Positions 33,227-44,532 of a stretch of 64,000 nt of DNA are shown here, piece by piece (the first letter of the stretch is position 1; each line of letters begins with the position of its first letter). Made by a program: the position numbers and the translations under genes. The notes under the pieces were generated by a model. That model was not told the DNA's origin, ran no database searches, and worked only from the letters and a program-made list of their open reading frames with translations. This DNA comes from Mallotus nudiflorus (Eukaryota; Streptophyta; Magnoliopsida; Malpighiales; Euphorbiaceae), in the NCBI GenBank assembly GCA_947683625.1, contig CANTUR010000126.1:2790001-2854000 (forward strand). Direction: 5' to 3'.

Positions 33227-36192
33227 TGTCACGACCTAAACCGGGGGCCATGACTGGCGTTAGAGAATGGGAATTCTTTCAAATCCAGAACCTGTAGCAA
33301 GCCTTAAAAGAAAAGCATGCAATAAAATAAAATGAATAAAATATTTATTCAATGGAAATTAAATCTCAAATAATAAAATAAATTTATTAACTTCTTTAAT
33401 AAAATAATATCACATCTAATATCATAAATAAAATTTCTTAATACAATCTTCAAAGAAACACTCTAAATTAAAATCTTATACATGCATAAAATCAAAGACA
33501 ACTCTTGACAGAATCAAATACAATGACTACTGCAACGTCTAGAGTACAAAATAAAACTCAAGTAAGTGATTTATATAATAGGGCCGGAGCGGAATAAATT
33601 CGACGGATAGGTCTACTGCTGAGGTCTGAAGAAGAGGACTCTCCTGTAAAAACATTAACTGAGGGGAGTCAAACCTCACTGAGTGAATTGTTATAATATA
33701 TATACACGTATTACTAAATGTCAATGCAATCAATCATGTGTATATAATAAATATATATATAGGCATGTACACATAGATGCTGGAAATCACTTTATTTATA
33801 ATACTGAAAAATATTAGTTTAAGAAGGATCAAATAGAACCCTAAATGATCGCAACCTCAAATAACAATAGACATCACTCTAGCCATACAGGCTCACTTGT
33901 TTTCAAATAAATTCACTTAATCCTTATTAACAGTAGACTGGCCCCGAGACACTAAGTCAACCGAGCTCCAGCAGTCTGACTGTTAGTGTGATTGGCCCCG
34001 AGACATTAGGTCAACCGAGCTTCAGCAATCACACTCTCATTCACCTCACATAATAATCAAATCAATCAAGTCATGATCCATAAATAGGTTAGTAATTTAA
34101 CCTACAATCTATCATCGTACCGGTATGTACTCGGTTCTAGTGCTACCCACTAGGAAGCACGTTCTATTGATATCCTTCATTAAAATAACTCATTTTGTTC
34201 ATAAAATAATGATGCATGATATCATTATAAATAACATTATAAACCATACATATACTAGAAATATAGCTAAAATAAACTAAGTATATTTCAAGTATATATA
34301 CGTAAAATCAATTCACATAAATCATGGAATATATTAAATTAAACCAATAATATATTTGAAAGTAATCTAGATTTAATTAAAAAGAAAAACATGCATTTAT
34401 TTCATAATATACTGAAAATATACCTAGAATATACTTAAGCATTTATTAAGTCATTTATGCATAATCATACAATTAAAACATATATTTCTAAAACATGCAA
34501 CCTAAATGCACGCATATATAAAATAACAACTCACAGGTGTGCGCTCCTTAAGACAGGTCCGACGGGTCTGGTCACTAGGCCTCAGTCTTGGTGCAACTAA
34601 CAATAAAATAATAACATGAAAACCAGAATAAATCTAACTTAACTTATAAAGACTCGATCTAGGATTACTAACACAGACAAAGAATATGAATTAGACCCGA
34701 AGTCACGTTTTACGAGAATTTTATCAAAAATTCGGCACAACCTCCTCTATAAAACAGACATTTCTCTACTTAAAAAGTAGAGCTGGTCCTATAAGAAAAA
34801 TACACTTCAAACCAGAATTCTCACAACTCCTTGGTCGGGATCCCAAACTACAAATTTCCCCGATCGAGGTCTGCAATTCACAATAAAATATAATAAAATA
34901 TATTAAAATTCAATAAATACCAAAAATATCCTTTTAAGTATCAAAATATAGCAATTTAAATATTAAAACACTAAAAGTAATTATTTTACCAATAATTACT
35001 TAAAAACCCTATTTAATAATATAATATTATTAAAAATTGACATTCCTCGATAATTCCACAAGTATTAATAAAAATTCATTTTATAAATCCAAATTACTTA
35101 ATTAGTCCAAAAACATATTAAAAATTACTAAAAATCCATTTATTTACAAAAATAGTATATTATATATAATTTGAAAATAATTTTCAAAAAATAGTATTAA
35201 CTAGTTAAAATTAGTAAATAATTTGTAAAAATCATTTTTATACCTCAAATAATATTAAAACCAATTAAATTTAATATTTAACTAAAATTATCATCAAATT
35301 ACCAAAATACCCCTAATATATAAAAATACACATAAAATACTAATAATATTCAAAAATTCAATAAAAATTATATAATTACACAAAAATTATAAATTATTTT
35401 CTCAAAATATTATTCATTAAAATAAAGAAATATACTTAATTAACCAATTATTTCTCATCAAATATATATTTAACCTATATTTTCAAGACTAACATAAACT
35501 AAAAATAATTATAAAAATTACACAAAAAACAAAAAAATTATAAATTAAATTCTAAAATTAATATTAACCACCAATAACACCAAAAATCACAATTTCATAA
35601 TTTATTTAATTAATTTACGAAAATAATAAAATAATAATAAAATAATAAAAAATTCACAAAAATCAAAATAATTCCCAAAAATCACACAAAAATTTTGGAA
35701 TGTAGATTAAGCTAAGGGAAACAACATTTGTAAAGGAATTTCTCATGAATAATAAAGAATCAAGCTAAAAAAAAAATTAAAAAACCCTAGGTGGCCAAAA
35801 CTTAAAATTGCTCACCACCAAAATCTAGACCAAACTAGACAAAATGAAGCTTAGAAACACACTCACCGGTGCTCAAGGAAGAGAATGAGACTAATGGTGT
35901 TGAAGGTGGTGGCCGGAAATGGGACGATCGACGATGGCTTGGTTTTTTGATTTTCCGGCTTTCGAAGCTCCAAACGGCGCTGGAAATGGAAGCTGATGGC
36001 GGCTGAAGGCAAGGAGGCACACTGACCGGATAAGAAATGAACAACAGACGTGAGGGGAGTGGTGAATCAGGGAAGATGAGTGAGGGAGGGTGTTTTTTGT
36101 GTTATACACACACACACACACACACATTTATATATTACACATAATAAAATAATAATATACACATTTAAAAAAATATTAAACCCTAATGCAAG

Positions 36193-36233
<41 letters not shown>

Positions 36234-36412
36234 CACAAATAAATTATCCAAATACTAGTTGTAAAATAAATATTTATATCAAAACCCTAATTAACATAAA
36301 ATATTGATAATAAAACTCATCAATCGATAAATAATGAAGTTTATCTTTAAAATTTATTAACACTGCATATCCTATTTTAAAATGAAATAATTTAAAAACT
36401 CGGGTTATTACA
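33227..36412 (-). repeat. LTR C, Tekay type, 3,186 bp
   Basis: On the minus strand it starts TGTAATAACCCGAG at 36412 and ends TGACA-type at 33227 (plus text TGTCACGACC). No interior follows, so it is solo. The flanking five bases differ (GACTT at 33222-33226, GTATC at 36413-36417), unlike D and E. In element order: (TA)n and (AC)n tracts (36195-36232, 36105-36126), a leader-like segment with GGTGAGTG at 35860-35867, a stem-loop at 34829-34869, and twin hairpins with perfect stems at 33935-34035. Confidence 0.9.
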
Positions 36413-36644
36413 GTATCATGCCATAAATATACATGATTTTGGATATTCATCTAACATTATATTCAAAATGGGGTTGTTTTTTGGAAATAAGATATGAATT
36501 GAAAGCTTATTGTGGGTATCATGAGTTACCAGTACCAAAAGCAATTTCAGCAACATTACCAAGACACAACAATGAAGAAGTAGATTATTAGTCAAGCAAT
36601 TAGAGAAGGAGATTGTTGTCATGGATATGCTTTTAGAGAAATAT
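36413..36644 (+). pseudogene. Fragment of a split coding region (left part), unknown
   Basis: This 232-bp piece lies between LTR C and LTR E. A frame with a glutamate/lysine-rich segment ending in MDMLLEKY runs into the E insertion point. Ignoring LTR E and one copy of its AATAT target duplication, the frame continues at 40039 in register for about 25 codons (HARNDTFGQQSSLELECSLG, then a break). Family unknown. It belongs to the DNA-transposon territory. Confidence 0.4.
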
Positions 36645-37050
36645 TGTAAGAACCCTAGTTTTTAAATTATTTTAATATAAAACGGGATATGCAATGTTAA
36701 TAAATTTAAGATTTATATTTAATTATTTTACCATTTTATGATTAATTATGATTATTTTATGTTTAATTATATTTTCTACGTAAATATTTTATTTTTGAAA
36801 CTTATTATTTTAAACAATTAATTTATATTTTGATAATTATTATTTTCGGATAGTATTATTTTAATAATATTTAATTTAGAGCATTATTATTTCTATTATT
36901 GTTTTATCAAATTGCATTATTATTTTAATATTATTATTTTTAATAAATTACATTAATGTATTATCATTTATGTTATGTATATTATGTGTTTATATTATTA
37001 TGTATATATATGTTAATGTATGTGTGTGTCTATATAAATATATGTGTGTG

Positions 37051-37086
<36 letters not shown>

Positions 37087-40033
37087 AATATATGTGGTGG
37101 AGAATTATTTAACCTAAAGTAATATTATATTATCAAGTATATATATATATATACATACAAAAACGTGATGAACCAAGCAAGAAACCAAAAAACTCTCTGT
37201 AACTTCATCTTCTTCTCCACGCCATCTCGATCTTTGCCCATTGGTGTGCCTCTCGCCGCTCCGACGCTAAACCGCCTCCTTCCAGCCTCGTCGCCACTTC
37301 CTTCTTCCTCTCCTCCAGTCGCCGACAGCTGCAGAACGGTGAAGATAGAGCACAACAACAACTTAAGTTTTCCAGCCAACCTTCCTTTTTCGACCATTGT
37401 TTCTTGCATTTTCGGTCTCTATCAACTCCCTAAGCTTTGGTGAAGTTGATTCCAAGTTTTGTTTGAGCTTAAACCTGATCGTTTGTGAGTTTTCTCAATT
37501 TTTCGATTTTAAGCTTTTATGTTTTTTTTTTTAAAATTTTTTAAGTTGATTTTTGGTTGATTTATGAAAACTCCCTTTACTAAAGTTGTTCCTGGTAGCT
37601 TGATCTTCATGAATAATTTTTTTTTTTGAATTTTTGAATTTATTTTAATTTTTATGAATTTTTTAATATTTTATTATTATTTATTGAATTTTTGTAAAAT
37701 AATTTATTAAATTATAAATTTGGTATATTTGGTGTTATTATAAATTTTTATTAATTTTAGTGTTGAGATAAAAAATTTTGTGATTTTTATGTAATTTTTA
37801 TAAATATTTTTAGTTTATGTCAATATTAGAAAATTAGGTTAAAGTTTAGTTTTTGTTGAAATTAGTGTTTAATTATATGTTTTATATAATATTAGAATAA
37901 TATTTGTTGATAAAATAATTTTTATGCATTTATATAATTTTTTTATGGAATATTAGATATATTATGTGTACTTTTAAATTATTAGGGTAATTGTGTAATT
38001 TTGTTAAAATTATAGCTAAATATTATGTTTTAATTGGTTTTATAATTATTTAAGGTAATAAAATGATTTTTCATAAATTATTTACTATTTTTAACTAATT
38101 AATACTAATTTTTGAAAATTATTTTCAAATAATATATTATATATTATTTTGGTAATAAAATGGGTTTTTATAACTTTTTGTTATATATTTGGGTTAATTA
38201 AGTTATTTGGATTTATAAAATGAATTATTATTATTATTTTATGTGTAATTATTGAAAAATTTGATTTTTAATAATATTATATTATTATTTCAGAATTTTT
38301 ACGTAATTATTGTGAAATTAAGTATATTTAGTGTTTTAATGTTAAATTTAAAATATTTTGATATTCTGAGGATATTTATGAAATTTATTAATTTTAATAT
38401 ATTTATTATATTTTTGGGATTTTTGGTGAATTGTGGATCTCGGTTGGGGGAATTGTACAGTTCGGGATCCTAATCGAGGGTTGTGTGAATTTCGATTTTA
38501 GAAGTGTGTTTTCTTATAGGACCGACTCTACTTTTTAGTAGAGAGATGTCCGTTTTACAGAGGAAGCTTTATCGAATTTTTGGTAGAATTCTCGTAAAAC
38601 GTTACATCAGGTCAATTCTAAATTTCGTATCTATCTATGTTTTATAATCTTAGATCGAGTCTCTTTAGAGGTTTGAGTTGGATTTATTTTGATTTGTGAA
38701 TTTATTTTATTGTTTAGTTACACCGAGACTGAGGCCTAGTGGACCGGGCCCGTCGAACCAGTCTCGTCGAATGTAAACTTGTGAGTTGTTATTTTATATA
38801 TACATCACACTTAGGTTGCATGTTTTAGAATATACATGTTTTGAATTGTATTTATTCATAAATTGTTCTATTGAATGTTTAGGTATTTTTTAGTATATTA
38901 TTGGTTTATTTTTGGTATATTTCATGTTTGATTTGAATTTATTTGACATATATATACTTGAAATATACTTAATTTATTTTAGGTATATTTCTGGTATATA
39001 TATGGTTTATTTTGTTATTATGAATGACATTATGCATTATTTATTTTTCCGTATGTATAATTTACTTGAAATGAAGGATATCGATAGAATGTGCTACCTA
39101 GTGGGCAGCACTAAGACCATATACGTACCAGTGTGATAGATTTAGGGTTAAGTGAGAATTATTTATGGAATTATGAATTGATCAAGAATGATATAATTGA
39201 TTTGATTGAGATATGATGTGATTGATGGTGTGATTGCTGGAGCTCGGTTGACCAAGTGTCTCAGGGCCAATCATATTGATAGTCATACTGCTGAAGTTCA
39301 GTTGACTTAGTGTCTCGAGGCCAGTCTAATGTCCAGATGGAATAAGTGAATTTATTTGGAATTAAGTGAGCCTGTATGGCTAGAGTGATGTTATTGTTGA
39401 TTAAGGTTGCGATTAAATAAGGTTCTATTTGATCCTTCATAAACTTATGTTTTTCAGTATTATTATATAAGTGATTTTCAACATTTGTGTGACATGCTTG
39501 TGTATATATTTATTATATACGGATGATTGATTGCATTTGACACATAGGAAATGCATGTATATATATTATAACAATTCCTTTAGTTGATGTTTTTATAGGA
39601 GAGTCTTCTTCTTCAGACCTCAGTAGTAGGCTTATCCGCCAGATTTTTTCAGCCCCGACTTGTTTATATAAATTATCTACCTAATTTTATATTGTACTCT
39701 AGAATATTGTAGTAGTGAGTTATTTTTTGTATTTACTGTATGTGGTTTTAATTCAGAGGCTTTTCTCTAAATTTTGTATTAATATATTTTATTTTATGAT
39801 ATGACAGAGTTATATTTTTATTATTTTGATTTGAGTTTTATTATGGTGCATATTTTATTTTAATCATTGCATGTTTTTATTCTTTTAAGGCTTGCTACGG
39901 GTTTCAGATTCGAAAGAATTCTCGTTATTTTAATCATTGCATGTTTTTATTCTTTTAAGGCTTGCTACGGGTTTCAGATTCGAAAGAATTCTCATTCCTT
40001 AGCGTTGGTCATGGCCCGTTTTGGGTCATGACA
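36645..40033 (+). repeat. Solo LTR E, Tekay type, 3,389 bp
   Basis: Begins TGTAAGAACCCTAG and ends GGGTCATGACA, with the exact duplication AATAT on both sides (36640-36644 and 40034-40038). In order: (TG)n/(TA)n tracts at 37021-37155, a leader-like segment 37190-37440 with GGTGAAG at 37439, a stem-loop at 38439-38478, a three-stem fold at 38520-38613, and twin hairpin loops at about 39230-39345. A 70-bp direct duplication near the 3' end partly explains its greater length. Confidence 0.93.
39855..39994 (+). repeat. 70-bp tandem duplication in LTR E
   Basis: The block starting ATTTTAATCATTGCATG at 39857 is repeated from 39927, almost identical through GCTACGGGTTTCAGATTCG. The other LTR copies (for example D near 25680-25730) have one copy, so this arose in E itself. 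Confidence 0.9.
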
Positions 40034-40038
40034 AATAT

Positions 40039-40190
40039 CATGCACGAAATGATACCTTTGGACAACAATCTTCATTGGAATTAGAATGTAGTTTAGGTGA
40101 CATATATATCGAGGGCATATAATATTATAGTGATATTGATACGAACTTTGTAAAATACCTTCCTTCATGTTTACCAAAATGTTGTTAATA
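40039..40190 (+). pseudogene. Fragment of a split coding region (right part), unknown
   Basis: Continuation of the frame interrupted by LTR E at 36644. About 50 codons with one stop (after GDIYIEGI) end in the region of CLPKCC and a stop near 40186. No recognised domain. Confidence 0.4.
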
Positions 40191-40278
40191 TGTAATAAAA
40201 TCATATATTATTTATTAAATCAAGAGCATAAAATAATAAGTTTAATTAGTAGACATATGAATATATTTTATAGGTACA

Positions 40279-40716
40279 ATGTCTAGAGCATATTCTCCAG
40301 GAGATATTTTCAGGGCCACAGGGCACTATTGGGCTTTAAATGATGATTTTTCATATTCAATGGATCTAGAAAAACATAATAGTCATGCTGTTATGATGAA
40401 AATGATTGAAGAATGGCAATATCGGCTACGACAATCTCAAGCACTTTATGAAGAAATAATTGAACTTAATATACATGTACTTAAAGCACGGGCAATTCGA
40501 ATGAGATGATGTAATATGGATGAAATAATAAATGCTTTGTATCATATTAAAGAGGAGAACAATCATATCAAAATACATTTGGATAGAGAATTCTTTAAAC
40601 TGTGTACACGAGAGTTATTAAAAGATGGAGATATAGGATAAGTGAGAATGTATAATATAATAATGCACTCAATTGAATGTTTATATGATATTTCAATATC
40701 AGATGAAGAAATATAA
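40279..40716 (+). pseudogene. Small helical ORF of unknown family, two internal stops
   Basis: One frame runs from ATG 40279 to TAA 40716 with a TGA at 40507-40509 and a TAA at 40639-40641. It would give about 145 residues: MSRAYSPGDIFRATGHYWAL at the start, then a helical charged middle (MIEEWQYRLRQSQALYEEII and HIKEENNHIKIHLDREFFKL), and an acidic end ISISDEEI. A TTTTATAG just before the ATG could be a splice acceptor. It converges with the minus-strand ORF at 40739-41162, 22 bp away. Both end in an Asp-Glu-Glu tail. No family recognised; possibly an accessory gene of the surrounding DNA transposon. Confidence 0.45.
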
Positions 40717-40738
40717 TATAAGAAATTATATTAAGAAA

Positions 40739-41162
40739 TTATTCTTCATCAGACATTTCATAGTCAGAAATGTATGTTGAATTATTAAAAAAATTGTTAA
40801 CCTCTGTCTCGAAAAGTGTCCTACCCATTGCAGTCACTTGGTTATTAGCAAGCTTTAACAGATAATATCTTGATCTTCTTATGAACATCCAATTATTCTA
40901 CTATCAAATTCTTGTAACAAAAACTTCATATTCTAATCGGTTTCTTTGTTGTATTAATAATGATAAATGCTTGACATAAGGTGCTCCCAATTCACGTAGT
41001 TGCTTAATTACAAGCTTAGGTTCATTAACTCTAAATGCCCATTCTCGTTGTAGTCCTGCATAATATTCTTTTAAATTTGACACCTCAAATGGCGATACTC
41101 ATCATTTAATTCTAGTAGTAACAATATTTTTCCTTACCACCATATGAAGAACCACCTGCCAT
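40739..41162 (-). pseudogene. Small helical ORF of unknown family, convergent partner
   Basis: Minus-strand sequence from an ATG at 41160-41162 (MAGGSSYGGKEKY) to a TAA at 40739-40741. It is broken by frame shifts, but the middle is clearly coding in style: LKEYYAGLQREWAFRVNEPK and VIKQLRELGAPYVKHLSLL, then QQRNRLEYEVF. The end reads NNSTYISDYEMSDEE. Like the facing ORF it is a short, helix-rich, acidic-tailed protein. No domain recognised. Confidence 0.45.
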
Positions 41163-41312
41163 CTAAAAATAAGAAATTATGTCTGTGTATGTGTATGTGA
41201 ATATAGTTGCATTATACAACAAAAATGCATATGTTTTTATACTACTAAAATACAGATCAATGACAACAAATAAAGTTTCTCACTCATTCAATTGGGTCAC
41301 ATTTATGACCAC

Positions 41313-41530
41313 ACGTGATTTAATACAGACGTTTGACATGCGTGTTGTCAAATCAATATAATTTACATCCTTACAAGACATGTGATTCCTATAATTATTT
41401 ATGTGCATTTATATCACATGTGATTTAGTTGTTCATTCAACGCATGTTGTCACTCATGTTGTCCAATCGATATATGTTATGTGCTTCCATGACATGTGGT
41501 AGAGTAATTATTTCTGTCATTTTGTATCAC
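41313..41530 (+). repeat. Degenerate tandem repeat (about 105-113 bp, two copies) with CACATG motifs
   Basis: Copies at 41313-41417 and 41418-41530 align through the start RYGTGATTTA, the middle GCRTGTTGTC and CAATCRATATA, GACATGTG, TAATTATTT and the end TATCAC. ACATGTG/CACATG E-box-like motifs recur five times between 41310 and 41535. The array lies about 170-380 bp upstream of the PMD coding region and could be part of its promoter. Confidence 0.5.
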
Positions 41531-41694
41531 ATGTCATTAGGTTGTGGTTCTATTGTTCAAATAATTTATTGAGTTGTCAATATCAAAAAATTAATGTCAA
41601 ATATATATATATATATATATATATATTGCATAATAGCTTATATTAATAGTTAAACATTATGACGTGATATTATGTCTCATTTATTTTCTTAGAT

Positions 41695-43107
41695 ATAGAG
41701 CAAAGTTTCGTGCCACATGATTACATACAACTTGGGTCTTACGATGCATCATTACTATACCTACAAAATGAGTATAGATCACAGACTATATGGAATGGTT
41801 AGGTAATTAGGAATATATATTTAGCAATATTTATTATAAATATTTATAATATCCTTAATAATTACTAGAATTATTAGGAATAATTAATATATCTAGAAAA
41901 GTTAGGGATATTTATTTTCAAGAATGGTAAATGGATTTTATTATTATAAAAAGAAAGTCTCATTATTAATTATAAACATTATATATGCAGTTGGAAGAAC
42001 CTGTCCTAACATTTTGACGAATGGCTCAGACGAATGACTTATATGCAAACATGACTCTTAAAATGGAGGCGTTATTAAGAGATGGGGGCTTTCTCAGAGT
42101 TGTATGCCTCCGCCAATGTCATTATGATTGACACCTAATTTTTACGCTTATGGAGCTTTGGAGACTGGAGACACATACTTTCCATCTTCCAAATAGAGAG
42201 TTCACAATCATGCTATAGGATGTTGCTATTTTGACATGAATGCCAATTGATGGGCGTCCTATTATTGGTCGAGTTTGTCAAGATTACCTAAATTTATGTC
42301 AATCGCTTCTAGGAATTTCACCTGAACCAAGGGACATTCATTATTCATTGGTTCGCAGTTCTTGGTTGACCGAGCATTTTTTGAATTGCCTCAATAAGTT
42401 AACCAGACGACATTGCACAGACATACACATGCCTACATATTATAGCTTTATTCGTCGGTATTTTTTCCTAAATATGATACCAGCAAAGTCGGCTTACTAT
42501 TCCTTTAATACTTGGACAATATTGACGTAATAGACCATTACAATTAAGGATCTGTATGTTTTAGGTTCCCTATATAGGGAGCTGTGTCGTGCATTGGGGC
42601 TTCAAGCAATATCACAGATGGCTGACCTACTCTTTCTCTTTCAACTATGTGCTTGGGAGCAATTTCCTTTTCCTGCTTCTATACTATGTCATTGGTCAAT
42701 TCCGTGACATGCACCTTTAGGTCATAGGTAGAATAGTTTTTTTTTTTTTCAAAATTCAATAATATTTTTAAATTTTAAAGATAATTTTAGTATGCTCACA
42801 TATAATTATATCAAATGGAGTTGACCACATGAGATTATAACTATTTCCACACATGTCATTATTGACATCCAGTTAAGACTAGATAATGCACATTATGATG
42901 AGGTAAAATGTTCACTACAATATAACATAATTAATTTTTATTTAATTATTCAACATATTGCATGTCTTACTTATAATAACCATCATCGTATACTATATTC
43001 ATTATAAAGGAATTTCTATACTCATTATAGAGGAATTTCTCCAATTTACTAATAATAAGAATCATCATATATATATTTTCATTCAATATTTATAATGCCA
43101 TAATTAC

Positions 43108-43153
<46 letters not shown>

Positions 43154-44532
43154 AAATTTTTAGGCTTTTCATTATGTAATTTAAGCATGGTATATGGTAA
43201 AAATTAAATTTTTTATACAGATTATATGAGAGCCATACACCGAGGATGTCTTTAATAGCTGCCCGTTTATTGTGTACAAGGCCGTGACATATGGCGGTCG
43301 ATCGTACCGCTTATATGCATCCATATTGTTGAATGACACTACCTTAATAGGGTACTACGATAATTTTGATGTATACAACCCATTCCTCATCCTCCATTCC
43401 ACTTTGATGTGTTGCATCATAGTAATTTGTGGGATTATGACACAAATTAGGTGAAAAGACATGCCTAATAGGTTGAACTTTATGACCGTCGTGCTCATAA
43501 TATTACTATTAGGGAACCTTCAAATGGATCCATACATTACCATTCACAATATTTGGAATGATACCGTTCTATGACACGTCGATGGATTTCACCCTTTAGT
43601 GCTTGCTTGGGAGTTACTATACATACTTAATTTTATTTTATCATTTCAAATATTGTCTAATTTTTTCTATAATTTCTTATAAATTTATTTTATTACAATG
43701 CATAGGTTGATGCAATGGAGCATATTGCGTTAACTCGAGATTTATCCCAAGCTAATAAGATCGCCAACAATTAAGAAATTGTAATTAATGAGCACAGGCG
43801 ATGAGTTATCGATGATATGCGATGACACAATCCTACACAATAATCTACACCACTCCCACAATAGTTGAATTATGTTGGGCCTCTTGATAAGGTGACACTG
43901 AGACATCATCAGCGTCGTGCATATCGATGAGCGATCGCTTTAACACCCCCACCTGCCAGTGCTGCATGTATTCCCATTCCTCGGCCATACTTTATTCATT
44001 CTGAGTTCCATGCAGGATCTTCCACTTAAGGCGTCAGCACTACCTCATCGACATTAGTGTCAGAAGCTGATCCTTTAGGGACTTCATTAATTTCTCCCCC
44101 TCAATTTTCTTTTACTTATCCATCCAGTCCATGCTTTCATGTTTTAGCTCTCGTTCCTCCTGCCTAATTACTTTTTTCTTCTCCATCCATTCACTCTTCA
44201 TCACACTATACTCCCTCTCCCTCTGTCCCTTCATAATTCACAAACTTTCATCTTACTCAACTTCCATTTACTTCTGTTTTGAATTTATCGCAAATGGCTC
44301 TAGCTATGCAAATTCCTCATTTTCCATCATTTTCTTCTTCCACCTAAAATTTTCTATCTGCATTTACCACCCTCATCCTCATGAAGTGCTTACTCCATCA
44401 CATCACACCCCTCCTCCTGATCTAAATATGTGCATGCCTCGTGACACTAATGTTGATAATGATGACGCCAAAGATGATGATGATGCTCAAGATGATGATA
44501 ATGGTGATGTTTATGATAGTGGTGGATCTTAG
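41695..44532 (+). pseudogene. Plant mobile domain (PMD/MAIN-like) gene, decayed
   Basis: Parts in order: an N-terminal exon with LGSYDASLLYLQNEYRSQTI (about 41725-41790); after a probable intron, the PMD core with LMELWRLETHTFHLPNREFT (about 42150-42210), the MPIDGRPIIGRVCQDYLNLC block (42240-42530) and LGSLYRELCRALGLQ to WEQFPFPAS (about 42560-42690). After another intron comes EPYTEDVFNSCPFIVYKAVT (43230-43450) and a YDRRAHNITIRE block to about 43615. A Ser/Pro-rich stretch and an acidic Asp-rich end (44420-44532, stop TAG) close it. PMD proteins occur as host genes (MAIN, MAIL1) and as passengers of transposons. Several stops (in place of Gln and Trp) and frame breaks make this copy non-functional. 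The nearby MULE transposase suggests transposon origin. Confidence 0.75.
43110..43153. repeat. (TTA)n microsatellite
   Basis: About fourteen TTA/ATT units lie in a probable intron of the PMD pseudogene. Confidence 0.9.
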
